A DNA stretch of 64,000 nt from contig OX463815.1 in the NCBI GenBank assembly GCA_949825045.1, forward strand, positions 17,539,231 through 17,603,230, in the 5' to 3' direction. The position numbers and the translations under genes were made by a program. Positions 63,601 through 64,000 of this stretch are shown here, piece after piece. The stretch is from Argyresthia goedartella (Eukaryota > Arthropoda > Insecta > Lepidoptera > Argyresthiidae). Position 1 is the stretch's first letter, and the number at the start of each line of letters is the position of its first letter. A model generated the notes under the pieces. The model was not told where the DNA came from. It saw nothing but the letters and a program-made list of their open reading frames with translations, and searched no databases.

Positions 63601-64000
63601 CATAGAAGTAATTTCAGTGTAACATTGCGCCTAATTTGCCTATAATGCATAAATTAATTATATCGATACCAATCTCAATATTACCTCTTTCAGTTTATAT
63701 CTGTTCCGAGGCACATTTTCCATATCGAAGTCTTCACCAGAATCAGCTTCTTTATTTGTCAGCGCTGCAACTTCAGTGTTCGCACTTTGAACGTGACTCA
63801 GAAAAGTTATTATGTGTACCCGGACAGACTTTATAAAGCTTTCCCCGGAGGTTTTCTTCAATGTTAGGGCATTTTCCTTCAGCACATTACTCTTGGTTGG
63901 TGTATTTCGCAGTGGTTTGATAGGTGATGTGTGCTGCAGTGAATTGTTAACGACTTTTAGAGCCGATTTGAGAGTATCGACTAATTTCACTTGTGATTGA
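33369..64000 (-). CDS. Orc3: Orc3 (origin recognition complex subunit 3), 3' half, five exons
   Basis: Five coding exons on the minus strand, 64000-63685 (continuing beyond the window), 61769-61638, 44618-44517, 36967-36783 and 33465-33369, join in frame. They give the last ~276 residues. Recognisable Orc3 segments in order: [19 protein letters not shown]-like [58 protein letters not shown] and [15 protein letters not shown]. Orc3 is part of the six-subunit nuclear complex that marks replication origins. The C-terminal part is the winged-helix region. All introns are GT-AG. Intron lengths are about 1.9, 17.0, 7.5 and 3.3 kb, mostly transposons. A polyadenylation AATAAA lies at 33301-33306. 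Identification is from family memory; the exon joins are seen directly. Confidence 0.93.
33532..33678. repeat. (GT)n microsatellite with (GTGC)n end
   Basis: About 145 bp of GT dinucleotides with interspersed GTAT, GTCT and GTGC variants, lying 67 bp upstream (in gene sense) of the last Orc3 exon. Several open frames over it are artefacts of the repeat. Confidence 0.95.
33925..34465. repeat. ~110-bp tandem array with copies of an Orc3 exon end and splice donor
   Basis: Five units with GATCC-CAT cores near 33942, 34063, 34160, 34271 and 34381. They share CACTG..TCGCCGGATCCACATG, TCTCCTCTCATCCTCTCATG and CATCCACCCATACATCC. The core is nearly the same as 36776-36822, which is the 3' end of the Orc3 exon 36783-36967 plus its donor: about 37 of 41 bases match in the unit at 34255-34295. 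On the minus strand, units near 34050 and 34370 still show GTGAGT at the donor position. The array lies in the last Orc3 intron, downstream of that exon. Confidence 0.8.
34466..35217. other. intronic DNA, no gene
   Basis: 34555-34600 begins TTTACAGTGGTGGTCATATA, which could be a transposon end, but no partner was found. Around 34790-35000 the phrases AACCGTGGGCTTGCTGGGG and AACCGTGGGGTTGCTGGCG repeat. No coding frame. Confidence 0.4.
35218..35361 (+). mobile_element. LINE A-family 3' UTR fragment
   Basis: TTTTAAAAGAGATCTAAAAA, TCAATCTG, GTGGTCCAATGTAGA, TTTGCTAAGCATACGTAAAT and CTACAGTAATAAAGAACTTTG match the 3' UTR of the copy at 28059-28803, here on the plus strand. It ends in (TTTGAC)3. 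It consists only of the last ~145 bp, a typical severe 5' truncation. Confidence 0.85.
35377..36360 (-). pseudogene. Helitron Rep (helitron-like N) domain, broken
   Basis: Minus-strand conceptual translation in order: [91 protein letters not shown] (the HUH metal site, at 35931-35923), [58 protein letters not shown] and [20 protein letters not shown]. These are characteristic of the rolling-circle Rep/helitron-like N domain of animal Helitrons. Several stops and shifts (for example after GGPR and FTC) make it inactive. The helicase part is missing. No hairpin/CTRR terminus was found. It lies in the last Orc3 intron. Confidence 0.88.
36361..36782. other. intronic DNA upstream of the tandem array, no gene
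   Basis: Gene-free stretch between the Helitron remnant and the Orc3 exon. The 25 bp next to the exon (AAGTCGTAGTCGTCTACTC) are shared with the tandem array units. Confidence 0.45.
36783..36967 (-). CDS. Orc3: Orc3 exon, 185 bp
   Basis: Acceptor ..AATCCGCAG, then [60 protein letters not shown] and a split Gln codon before donor GTGAGT. Starts phase 0, ends phase 2. AYKLH-EC-R-INL-DW--AF is the Orc3 hallmark. The 3' end of this exon with its donor is echoed in the tandem array at 33925-34465. Confidence 0.95.
37091..37779 (+). promoter_or_regulatory. 5' UTR/internal promoter region of LINE L
   Basis: GC-rich leader between the target duplication and the first plausible start (ATGGATCGTGTC at 37780). 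LINEs of this kind carry internal promoters downstream of their start site; no specific core element was identified by eye. Confidence 0.4.
37780..41958 (+). pseudogene. LINE L polyprotein: DUF4780-like, endonuclease and RT
   Basis: The main open frame runs 37909-41958 (1349 codons). The true start is probably ATG 37780 in another frame, with a shift near 37970. Residue numbers refer to 37909. About 130-300: DUF4780-like region ([59 protein letters not shown]). 402-620: EEP endonuclease ([55 protein letters not shown]). About 830-1150: RT ([75 protein letters not shown] at about 1068-1076, [27 protein letters not shown]). Catalytic residues look intact. It works in target-primed reverse transcription. 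The frame stops at 41958 because of a shift before the RNase H. Confidence 0.92.
41890..42716 (+). pseudogene. LINE L RNase H domain and C-terminal CCHC
   Basis: It continues in another frame from the [16 protein letters not shown] (first catalytic Asp), [16 protein letters not shown] (Glu), [14 protein letters not shown] (Asp), [20 protein letters not shown] (His/Asp). A cysteine/histidine motif [18 protein letters not shown] follows. The stop is TGA at 42714-42716. RNase H plus this zinc motif at the end is characteristic of LOA/I/R1-group LINEs. It removes RNA from the RNA-DNA hybrid. The domain is intact but out of frame with the RT by a shift near 41890. Confidence 0.9.
42822..43469. other. 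intronic DNA, possibly a BEL LTR region, no gene
   Basis: It lies between LINE L and the BEL integrase end, where a 3' LTR of the minus-strand BEL remnant would be. A second LTR copy is not present in the window, so this cannot be confirmed. No coding frame recognised. Confidence 0.35.
43470..44475 (-). pseudogene. BEL/Pao integrase remnant (BEL 1)
   Basis: Minus strand. The frame 44453-44169 reads [60 protein letters not shown] and DNGTNYVGA (integrase core with the second catalytic Asp). Lower down, 43978-43751 reads [17 protein letters not shown] and [16 protein letters not shown]. 43751-43476 has [17 protein letters not shown]-like traces of the C-terminal domain. Frames shift repeatedly. 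This is the 3' part only. It abuts the Orc3 exon 44517-44618. Confidence 0.82.
44517..44618 (-). CDS. Orc3: Orc3 exon, 34 codons
   Basis: Acceptor ..TTTGTGCAG, then [20 protein letters not shown] and [14 protein letters not shown], then donor GTGAGA. Phases 0 and 0. The R-A-HTALNNP-YYL pattern is one of the most conserved Orc3 segments. A BEL retroelement remnant starts only ~40 bp beyond the donor. Confidence 0.93.
44706..44772 (+). mobile_element. tRNA-like SINE head fragment
   Basis: ACGGGGTCTAGTGGTTACAA (A-box like) and GAGGGTCCGATCTCAGTGC (B-box like) form a tRNA-like head related in layout to the SINEs at 11851 and 27328. No body follows; an RTE tail begins at about 44785. Confidence 0.5.
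44785..44990 (-). mobile_element. RTE LINE 3' end fragment
   Basis: Minus-strand translation: [20 protein letters not shown] and [18 protein letters not shown], then GHHGLKK. This is the decayed RTE C-terminus (family pattern RVTEWLP...GRP--RW-DD). The nucleotide end is GCCCAGCAGTGGGACATCAT on the minus strand, the same 3' phrase as at 60291-60310. Confidence 0.7.
45133..45400 (-). mobile_element. LINE C copy 3, 3' UTR part (minus strand)
   Basis: The tail (ATTCATAATTC on the plus strand), TTTATTGCACACAC and GGCGAGCTTATCTCTAAAAA match the reverse complement of the LINE C 3' end at 7235-7344. The rest of this copy is displaced to 59137-59310 by two later insertions (an ORF1-only element at about 45400-46820 and a gypsy element at 46866-59131). 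Confidence 0.78.
45400..46820 (+). mobile_element. ORF1-only retroelement (LINE-derived, non-autonomous)
   Basis: Plus-strand unit with a single large frame (45564-46697), a TTAAG repeat run at about 46702-46725, AAATAAAAAG, and a TTATTATTATTATTA tail at about 46798-46815. No endonuclease or RT follows. It lies within the 3' UTR of LINE C copy 3. The exact ends and target duplication could not be fixed. Confidence 0.65.
45564..46697 (+). CDS. LINE ORF1-like protein, 377 codons, near intact
   Basis: Contains [39 protein letters not shown] and [20 protein letters not shown] (a coiled coil at about 90-125). A Pro/Arg-rich middle ([34 protein letters not shown]) precedes a C-terminal RRM-like part ([58 protein letters not shown]). 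This layout matches an ORF1-type protein carried by many insect LINEs, sometimes annotated as a zinc finger DNA-binding protein. A likely upstream start (ATG 45497) is in another frame, so the N-terminus, including any zinc finger, is lost. Likely role: RNA-binding coat of a retroelement. Confidence 0.7.
   Translation: MMDELSLEQICSTSFKEAEIAAAKKVLHETAITTVRLVGRRGAASGKKDLQDISRVFKETEPDDVPTYVARDLNKLPPVTFDHVDVTRLLKDIVRLQGDVTEIRSKLEASEGICADLKRELSVLRHAHTSLPTQRIADARAVNATVSKNAQQATDLVTRVAKPALTNTAPLRDVTKPIRPAPDAVSSGPSKTPEPQKDTYAAVSRRGRRRRPRPAPPAAEQQKLQAAPRAPLTRPARGPPNATVDGDGFILAQNRKRRSRRSRNQRGTAPAAECSLKAAAPTSQIYLSRLDVNMTKEDIKRHIQERIKKVQVPPCSQKTMTLQISPLESERPKDFLSFKLRLPAELKKMFLAKDYWPEGIVYRRYREARPTRKKIPS
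46866..46993 (+). repeat. gypsy 5' LTR
   Basis: Begins TGTAGTATACACGCGCAG and ends ATGTCTTCTACA, 128 bp. Drives transcription of the element. Identical to 59004-59131. Confidence 0.95.
46996..47013 (+). promoter_or_regulatory. gypsy primer binding site
   Basis: TGGCGACAGAGGAAAACG starts two bases after the 5' LTR, the place where a tRNA primes minus-strand DNA synthesis. A tRNA-Ser primer is plausible, but the tRNA sequence is not in the window. Confidence 0.7.
47415..47688 (-). repeat. BEL 2 3' LTR
   Basis: On the minus strand it begins TGTCAAAATGACATCATAGC and ends CACCCATTTTCA. 274 bp, ~99% like the other LTR. Confidence 0.95.
47959..51177 (-). CDS. BEL 2 pol: RT, RNase H, integrase
   Basis: 1072 codons from ATG 51177 to TAG/TAA at 47959 with no internal stop. 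About 95-220: RT ([22 protein letters not shown] with catalytic Asp ~141, [23 protein letters not shown] with catalytic YYDD ~217-220). About 385-480: RNase H ([47 protein letters not shown]). About 720-770: zinc site of integrase ([21 protein letters not shown]). About 775-930: integrase DDE core ([31 protein letters not shown]). The C-terminal part has [20 protein letters not shown]. The real coding frame continues upstream of the Met (DITECESVF), so the ATG is not the natural start. The gag-protease frame meets it in another frame. Confidence 0.95.
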   Translation of the reverse strand: MTHNRDSEGKFVVKIPLKEPASSLGRSRHIAYKRFLSLENKFSKNSEYKKQYVQFMRDFQQAGRMKEMEYSNVGPQVYLPHHAVINIEKLSTPVRVVFDASCPTDTGKSLNDIQYKGTIFQDSLINILVRFRTYKFVVNADIQKMFCQVNIDQSQQNLQNILWRENSTDPLRTYTLTTLSFGLKAAPYIATRCLLQLATEFEGKYPTAAEAIKGSFYYDDWIYGGDDEAALIETATQVAAILRTACFNLRKWKSNSKTILKKVCNTDSTNPTESGNNTHKLLGITWCSHTDCLQFSFKEQPMPDRLTKRKVLSIISAIYDPTGLISPVLVTAKCFIKKLWQDKTSWDETLSPALTREWISYYRSLFSLNNLSIPRRTIINNYVTLELHGFADSSKTCYGIAIYLRSIDNLGNIQVHLLCTKSRIAREETIPRLELRAAVLLSQVMESQGNNLAKRVSKIYLWSDSQVVLAWIKTPPPKLGTFISNRVAEIQRLTKIEDWHWVCSAENPADIISRGIQPHILRKSNLWWSGPAWLSGQTAQWPLHNQTNTQIQTKDTEQTISLVNPTNIENNFIDKLFHKYSNDKKLSRVFAYTLRFINNLQNPCNKISGPLSVQELNDSMHKLIMRAQITSLPIEYKLLSQNKSIPTSSNIKCLNPFFEDGLLKVGGRLNLSNIPETKKHPIILHPKHILTETIMRNMHIKLSHCGPQLLLACMREQYWPLNGKGLANKIVHKCVTCFKAKPLIHVPIMGQLPTIRTTPSPPFHTTFCDYAGPYSIRDRRGRGFKSYKCWIAMFVCSSTRAVHIELVSGLESQAFIAAFRRFICRRGKPSQMVSDNSTTFRGANNDLVELYRYLNENFSELTNFLANEGISWKFLPPYSPHLGGLHEAAIGSCKLHLKRVLSQALLTFEEFSTVLTQIEAILNSRPLCPIPNANNDDFPILTPAHFLIGRSYTSLADYEYQDVSRNKLNHFQQLQQIQQDFWKRWSREYLGLLQQRCKWRSTKGPNLTVGSIVLVKDDRLPPCQWKLGRIAKTQDGQDGETRVAVIQTTKGLIKRAFNNICPLPISLSDTDY
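51174..52691 (-). CDS. BEL 2 gag (C-terminal part) and protease
   Basis: Continues in the same frame as the gag N-terminus after a single TAA (52694-52692): [20 protein letters not shown]. The nucleocapsid region at about 160-230 has [27 protein letters not shown] and [13 protein letters not shown] zinc knuckles. Then comes a short duplicated stretch: NPERLPTQP occurs twice. The retroviral-type aspartic protease starts at [17 protein letters not shown] (catalytic DSG) and ends with [11 protein letters not shown]. The stop TGA at 51176-51174 overlaps the ATG of the pol frame as ATGA; homology indicates the frame change really lies ~45 bases earlier, near 51220. Confidence 0.92.
   Translation of the reverse strand, partial: GYSIAWQLLCERYNNPKVLVYNHLRALFGIDSVQSNPMALRGMGDNISKHLRTLRSLNIATENWDILIIFFLSSKLEKSLQLKWEEKSNSRELPTLQDFKTFLRSRADLLESMNSNQAVENTNRNSSNTTEKAMITTSRNNPEANKVTKPPTTQHNHCPFCKGTHHLNQCTQFLALSPIARSRAAKRLRLCTNCLRSNHAVPNCRASKCTKCSGKHHTLLHIPTIPTPANEQSIYNPERLPTQPNTSRPTYNPERLPTQPSVSRPMTLYTPQQQSTSENQSINLHIKQINTSNDNACSQPMQNKHVFLSTAVVNITDHENKQQSMRILLDSGSQSCYITERAHKKLNLPVHNTDTDVMGISNTIINVKHYCNVIIHSRTEPFSVDLSCYIVPTICNLPNYDIGNLIIPKRFRLADDGFNSAGEIDMILGAEKFYDLLCVNRHELGTNLPTLQKTKLGWIVTGSTTGPVRQQTRCHFIQQQMRSIFETEENSTLPMMISRSAKVSL
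52692..53279 (-). CDS. BEL 2 gag, N-terminal part
   Basis: 195 codons from ATG 53279 to an in-frame TAA at 52692. It has a helical start ([20 protein letters not shown]), and [20 protein letters not shown] followed by [20 protein letters not shown]. The Phe-x-G-d---W--F-d-F segment is the hallmark of Pao/BEL gag (DUF1759-like). The reading continues in the same frame beyond the TAA, so this is one gene with one nonsense codon (or a readthrough codon). Confidence 0.92.
   Translation of the reverse strand: MPNNDVATVEKSKPESISELIRKRGIIKGKMTLFVKFIASIKPETMTAEQIIELGLRTDKMQLEFLQFDKIQSNIETLCSDIDKQLLERDSFESQCYQYIAKAKGTLNQKATDQTDLQEPTHHCKHSSDASDSIRYPDISLPSFNGDITQWIEFRDTFDALINQGNLKPIQKYKYLRSCLKGSALEVIGALEYSE
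53342..53428 (-). repeat. leader copy of the BEL 2 pol start
   Basis: 53342-53428 aligns with 51140-51228, the gag-pol junction, at roughly 80% identity in the same orientation (shared: CGACAAACTTTCCCTCAG versus CGACGAATTTCCTCAG; TGCGTCATA; GACACT; TGATATCATCAT). On the minus strand both contain ATGACGCA, giving MTHKRDSEE here and MTHNRDSEG at pol. It lies in the untranslated leader before gag. Confidence 0.82.
53975..53992 (-). promoter_or_regulatory. BEL 2 primer binding site
   Basis: TGGTGACCCCGACGTTCG immediately follows the 5' LTR end (...CCCATTTTCA). The same text, in part, occurs at 25089-25102 and 24663-24675. Confidence 0.85.
53993..54268 (-). repeat. BEL 2 5' LTR
   Basis: 276 bp, begins TGTCAAAATGACATC on the minus strand, ends at the primer site. 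Flanked outside by GTCAT. Confidence 0.95.
54823..55013 (+). repeat. three ~64-bp tandem stem-loop repeats in the gypsy leader
   Basis: Units start at 54823, 54887 and 54952, each with GGGCCATGCA followed 5-6 bases later by a small hairpin and then CTAGGCCAC/CCAGGCCACTGG. Hairpin stems: GCTG-cttga-CAGC, TCACTG-gttt-CAGTGA, CACTG-attcta-CAGTG. The stem base pair G-C in unit 1 is replaced by A-T in units 2 and 3, so pairing is kept. GGCC at each end could form an outer stem. The last unit ends at the gag ATG (55015). Role unknown: RNA packaging or translation control are possibilities. Confidence 0.8.
55015..58875 (+). CDS. gypsy gag-pol polyprotein, intact, 1286 codons
   Basis: Single frame with no stop. 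An alternative Met at 55036 (MAQNQ) may be the true start. Gag: about 20-190 capsid-like ([32 protein letters not shown]). Zinc knuckles [16 protein letters not shown] and [14 protein letters not shown] lie at ~224-259. Protease [13 protein letters not shown] (DSG ~317). RT 430-640: [51 protein letters not shown] (DD ~590). RNase [15 protein letters not shown] (~743), [24 protein letters not shown]. Integrase: [14 protein letters not shown] with CRGC zinc site, [23 protein letters not shown] and [12 protein letters not shown] (DDE). A C-terminal GPY-like end closes it (VHLKKING). Fused gag-pol without env fits the mag lineage. All catalytic residues are present. Confidence 0.95.
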   Translation: MYLQVVPMAQNQGLASLESFNCEGEPTSIGARWERWKRGLEIYLLALNITDSAKKRATLLHVGGLTLQDVYYNIPGAHVEPAADVDVYTTAITKLDEFFLPKQSKIYERHIFRLIKQEENERFEAFLLRLRTQADKCKFADKEESLIDQITEKCRSSDLKKKILGIGDEVTLDKIVTLANTLEVVSRQLEVLEGKSNENKDKTEVNKLFNSKKSATRFTQKTRCSRCGSNAHLSNDKSCPASSKKCLKCGFFGHYQDYCRTTQKRRLMGTKSNIKAKKFKEDNDQSKKEEVDYIFHIDEDTTVNCKVGGVEIKMLIDSGSKCNVVDDKTWRYLKEHKVRVTSQNKHPDKVLYSYGSKEPLTIIGSFETSISVNGGEQTATFYVIQNGTRNLLGKNTAIALGVLQIGLQINNVDNKPTFPKFKDITIQIPIDKSVKPVIQPYRRIPIPLEEKVNAKLEELRKADIIEEVQGPSPWVSSMVPVLKENGDVRICLDMRRANEAIVRENHPLPTMDQLLPHFRDAKVFSKLDIKNAFHQVEIDPECRYITTFSTSKGLFRYKRLLFGVSCAPEMFQKIVEKMILGCEGTANFIDDIIIYGTTEQEHDHRLNKVIAVLKQNDVLLNESKCILKTNKIEFLGHELSEKGIKPLDRYVKTIQSSRKPCTIDEIQSFLGLVNFVGKWIPNLATLTDPLRELLRLGLGKSSNIDKYWSRKQDEAFSKLKDSLSSIQTLGYYNPADKTQVIADASPVGLGACLIQIDKHGPRVIAYGNKSLTDCEKRYCQTEKEALALVWAVEHFRVYLFGKQFELISDHKPLETIFGPKSKPCARIERWVLRLQAYKYKIIYRPGKSNIADPLSRLCSSEAPKPFDNENYINQIIEHNRPVAVSMKEIEVASAIDDELMKVKRGVHNNEWDDSVSNYKIFQQEICFDDHIALRGSKLIIPKILRQRVLEAAHEGHPGIVAMKARLRTKVWWPRIDRDAEIKVKSCRGCTLVSAPNPPRPMKRRELPVEPWVDVAIDFLGPLPSNDYLLIVVDYYSRYKEIKIMRNITSVETIKVLNEIFSRLGYPSSLTCDNGNQFTSDLFKSYCKECGIKMLNTIPYWPQMNGEVERQNRDVLKRLKISQLEKKDWKEDLLQYLIMYNSTPHSVTGRSPSELFYRRQFRDKIPNAVDIRNNVFDEEVQDRDKEQKDKGREYSDRKRKATESNIDVGEKVFVKNLIKENKLSSNFNPTEHTVTRINGSDVQVRNDETGKEYRRNIVHLKKINGSWTVVDENCDDIPNNDNQNVED
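59004..59131 (+). repeat. gypsy 3' LTR
   Basis: 128 bp, identical by eye to the 5' LTR; followed by the GTATA target duplication. Confidence 0.95.
59137..59310 (-). pseudogene. LINE C copy 3, RT C-terminal end
   Basis: Minus-strand reading [20 protein letters not shown] and [16 protein letters not shown], matching the LINE C ending (RLWNALPGTIRDSPT...FKSLVKNHYLSLY). Its 3' UTR continues on the far side of the gypsy element (46815-46865) and, after the ORF1-only element, at 45133-45400. So one LINE copy has been opened by two insertions. Confidence 0.78.
59385..61010 (+). pseudogene. LINE H reverse transcriptase
   Basis: In several frames: [62 protein letters not shown] (catalytic Asp), [30 protein letters not shown] (YADD with the second Asp changed to Tyr). 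After the RTE insert, 60543-61010 reads [20 protein letters not shown] and [20 protein letters not shown]. The YADY change and stops show it is dead. Confidence 0.8.
60213..60352 (+). mobile_element. RTE 3' tail insertion with 10-bp target duplication
   Basis: A 120-bp RTE 3' end (60223-60342) includes GCCTATGCCCAGCAGTGGG and a GATGATGATGATG tail. It is flanked by ATCGGAGCCT at 60213-60222 and 60343-60352. It interrupts LINE H. Confidence 0.85.
61151..61637. other. intronic DNA, no gene
   Basis: Between LINE H and the Orc3 exon. Around 61275-61310 GGGGGTGAGCGAAGCGAAGC and CCCCCTTTATCCG form a GC-richer patch. No coding frame recognised. Confidence 0.4.
61638..61769 (-). CDS. Orc3: Orc3 exon, 44 codons
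   Basis: Acceptor ..CCACCAACAG, then [39 protein letters not shown] and AFHE, then donor GTAACA. Phases 0 and 0. Orc3 proteins carry here a helix followed by L-PP-----HE leading into the next exon, as seen. Confidence 0.88.
61770..62249. other. intronic DNA, no gene
   Basis: Orc3 intron between the exon ending at 61769 and LINE I. Nothing recognised. Confidence 0.4.
62250..63395 (+). pseudogene. LINE reverse transcriptase (LINE I), decayed
   Basis: Plus strand, several frames: [59 protein letters not shown] (catalytic Asp), [39 protein letters not shown] (catalytic DD), [22 protein letters not shown] and [20 protein letters not shown]. Stops such as after SILGP and in the TD-SKAF segment make it dead. 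It sits in the Orc3 intron before the exon 63685-64000. The ends were not defined. Confidence 0.8.
63437..63478. repeat. perfect 16-bp hairpin
   Basis: GAGCGAAGAGCGGCAA at 63437-63452 and its exact reverse complement at 63463-63478 around a 10-nt loop. GC-rich compared with its surroundings. It is ~200 bp downstream (in Orc3 sense) of the donor at 63684, so it would be inside the Orc3 pre-mRNA. Confidence 0.85.
63685..64000 (-). CDS. Orc3: Orc3 exon (partial, continues past right edge)
   Basis: Open for 105 codons plus one base from the right edge to a donor GTAATA at 63684. It ends [12 protein letters not shown], which joins in phase 0 to [10 protein letters not shown] of the next exon and matches the Orc3 segment with pattern Y-L---KL. 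The first part ([18 protein letters not shown]) is followed by a basic, Ser/Thr-Pro-containing stretch with SPIK and TPTK, then an acidic SGEDFD. This is a weakly conserved, insert-like part of Orc3, so this exon's membership rests mainly on strand, phase and its end. Confidence 0.8.

Overview
The window looks like intergenic and intronic DNA of an insect, most likely a moth or butterfly (Lepidoptera). The grounds are AT-rich sequence, a Rebers-Riddiford cuticle protein gene with insect splice sites, a mag-like Ty3/gypsy element with very short LTRs, and many RTE, CR1/Jockey-group and tRNA-SINE remnants of the kind common in lepidopteran genomes. The species assignment is inference. I see no prokaryotic genes, rRNA, functional tRNA gene or CRISPR array.

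Two host genes are visible, both on the minus strand. (1) A three-exon RR-1 cuticular protein gene (CDS 13975-15651, 124 residues) has a TATA box and an arthropod initiator. (2) The 3' part of Orc3 (origin recognition complex subunit 3) enters from the right edge. Its last five coding exons are 64000-63685, 61769-61638, 44618-44517, 36967-36783 and 33465-33369, and they join in frame. The right 30 kb of the window is therefore Orc3 introns filled with transposons.

Layout. 1-1764: intergenic with one MITE. 1765-10695: an old hAT transposon with 8-bp target duplications, holding a nested series of LINEs (a YLDDG-type LINE split by a minus CR1/Jockey-like LINE, a plus LINE and another minus LINE). 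10696-13974: intergenic, with a decayed LINE carrying a SINE. 13975-15743: cuticle gene and promoter. 15744-33300: repeats, including palindromic MITEs, a Harbinger-like element, a LINE with an internal 295-bp tandem duplication, a MITE split by a LINE, and an RTE LINE split by a DNA transposon. 33369-64000: Orc3.

Orc3 intron contents, in plus-strand order: a (GT)n tract; a ~110-bp tandem array whose units copy the end and splice donor of Orc3 exon 36783-36967; a broken Helitron Rep; a LOA/R1-type LINE with a perfect 15-bp target duplication (37091-42806); a BEL remnant abutting exon 44517-44618; and a nest at 45133-59310. In that nest a minus LINE is split by an ORF1-only retroelement and by a gypsy element (46866-59131, LTRs identical) that itself contains a BEL/Pao element (47415-54268, 5-bp target duplication). 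Two more decayed LINEs follow.

The most unusual signals are the Orc3 exon/donor array, the three covarying stem-loop repeats before the gypsy gag start, the copy of the pol start inside the BEL leader, and the 22-bp copy of Orc3 exon sequence at the BEL breakpoint. All family names come from motifs read by eye; no searches were run.
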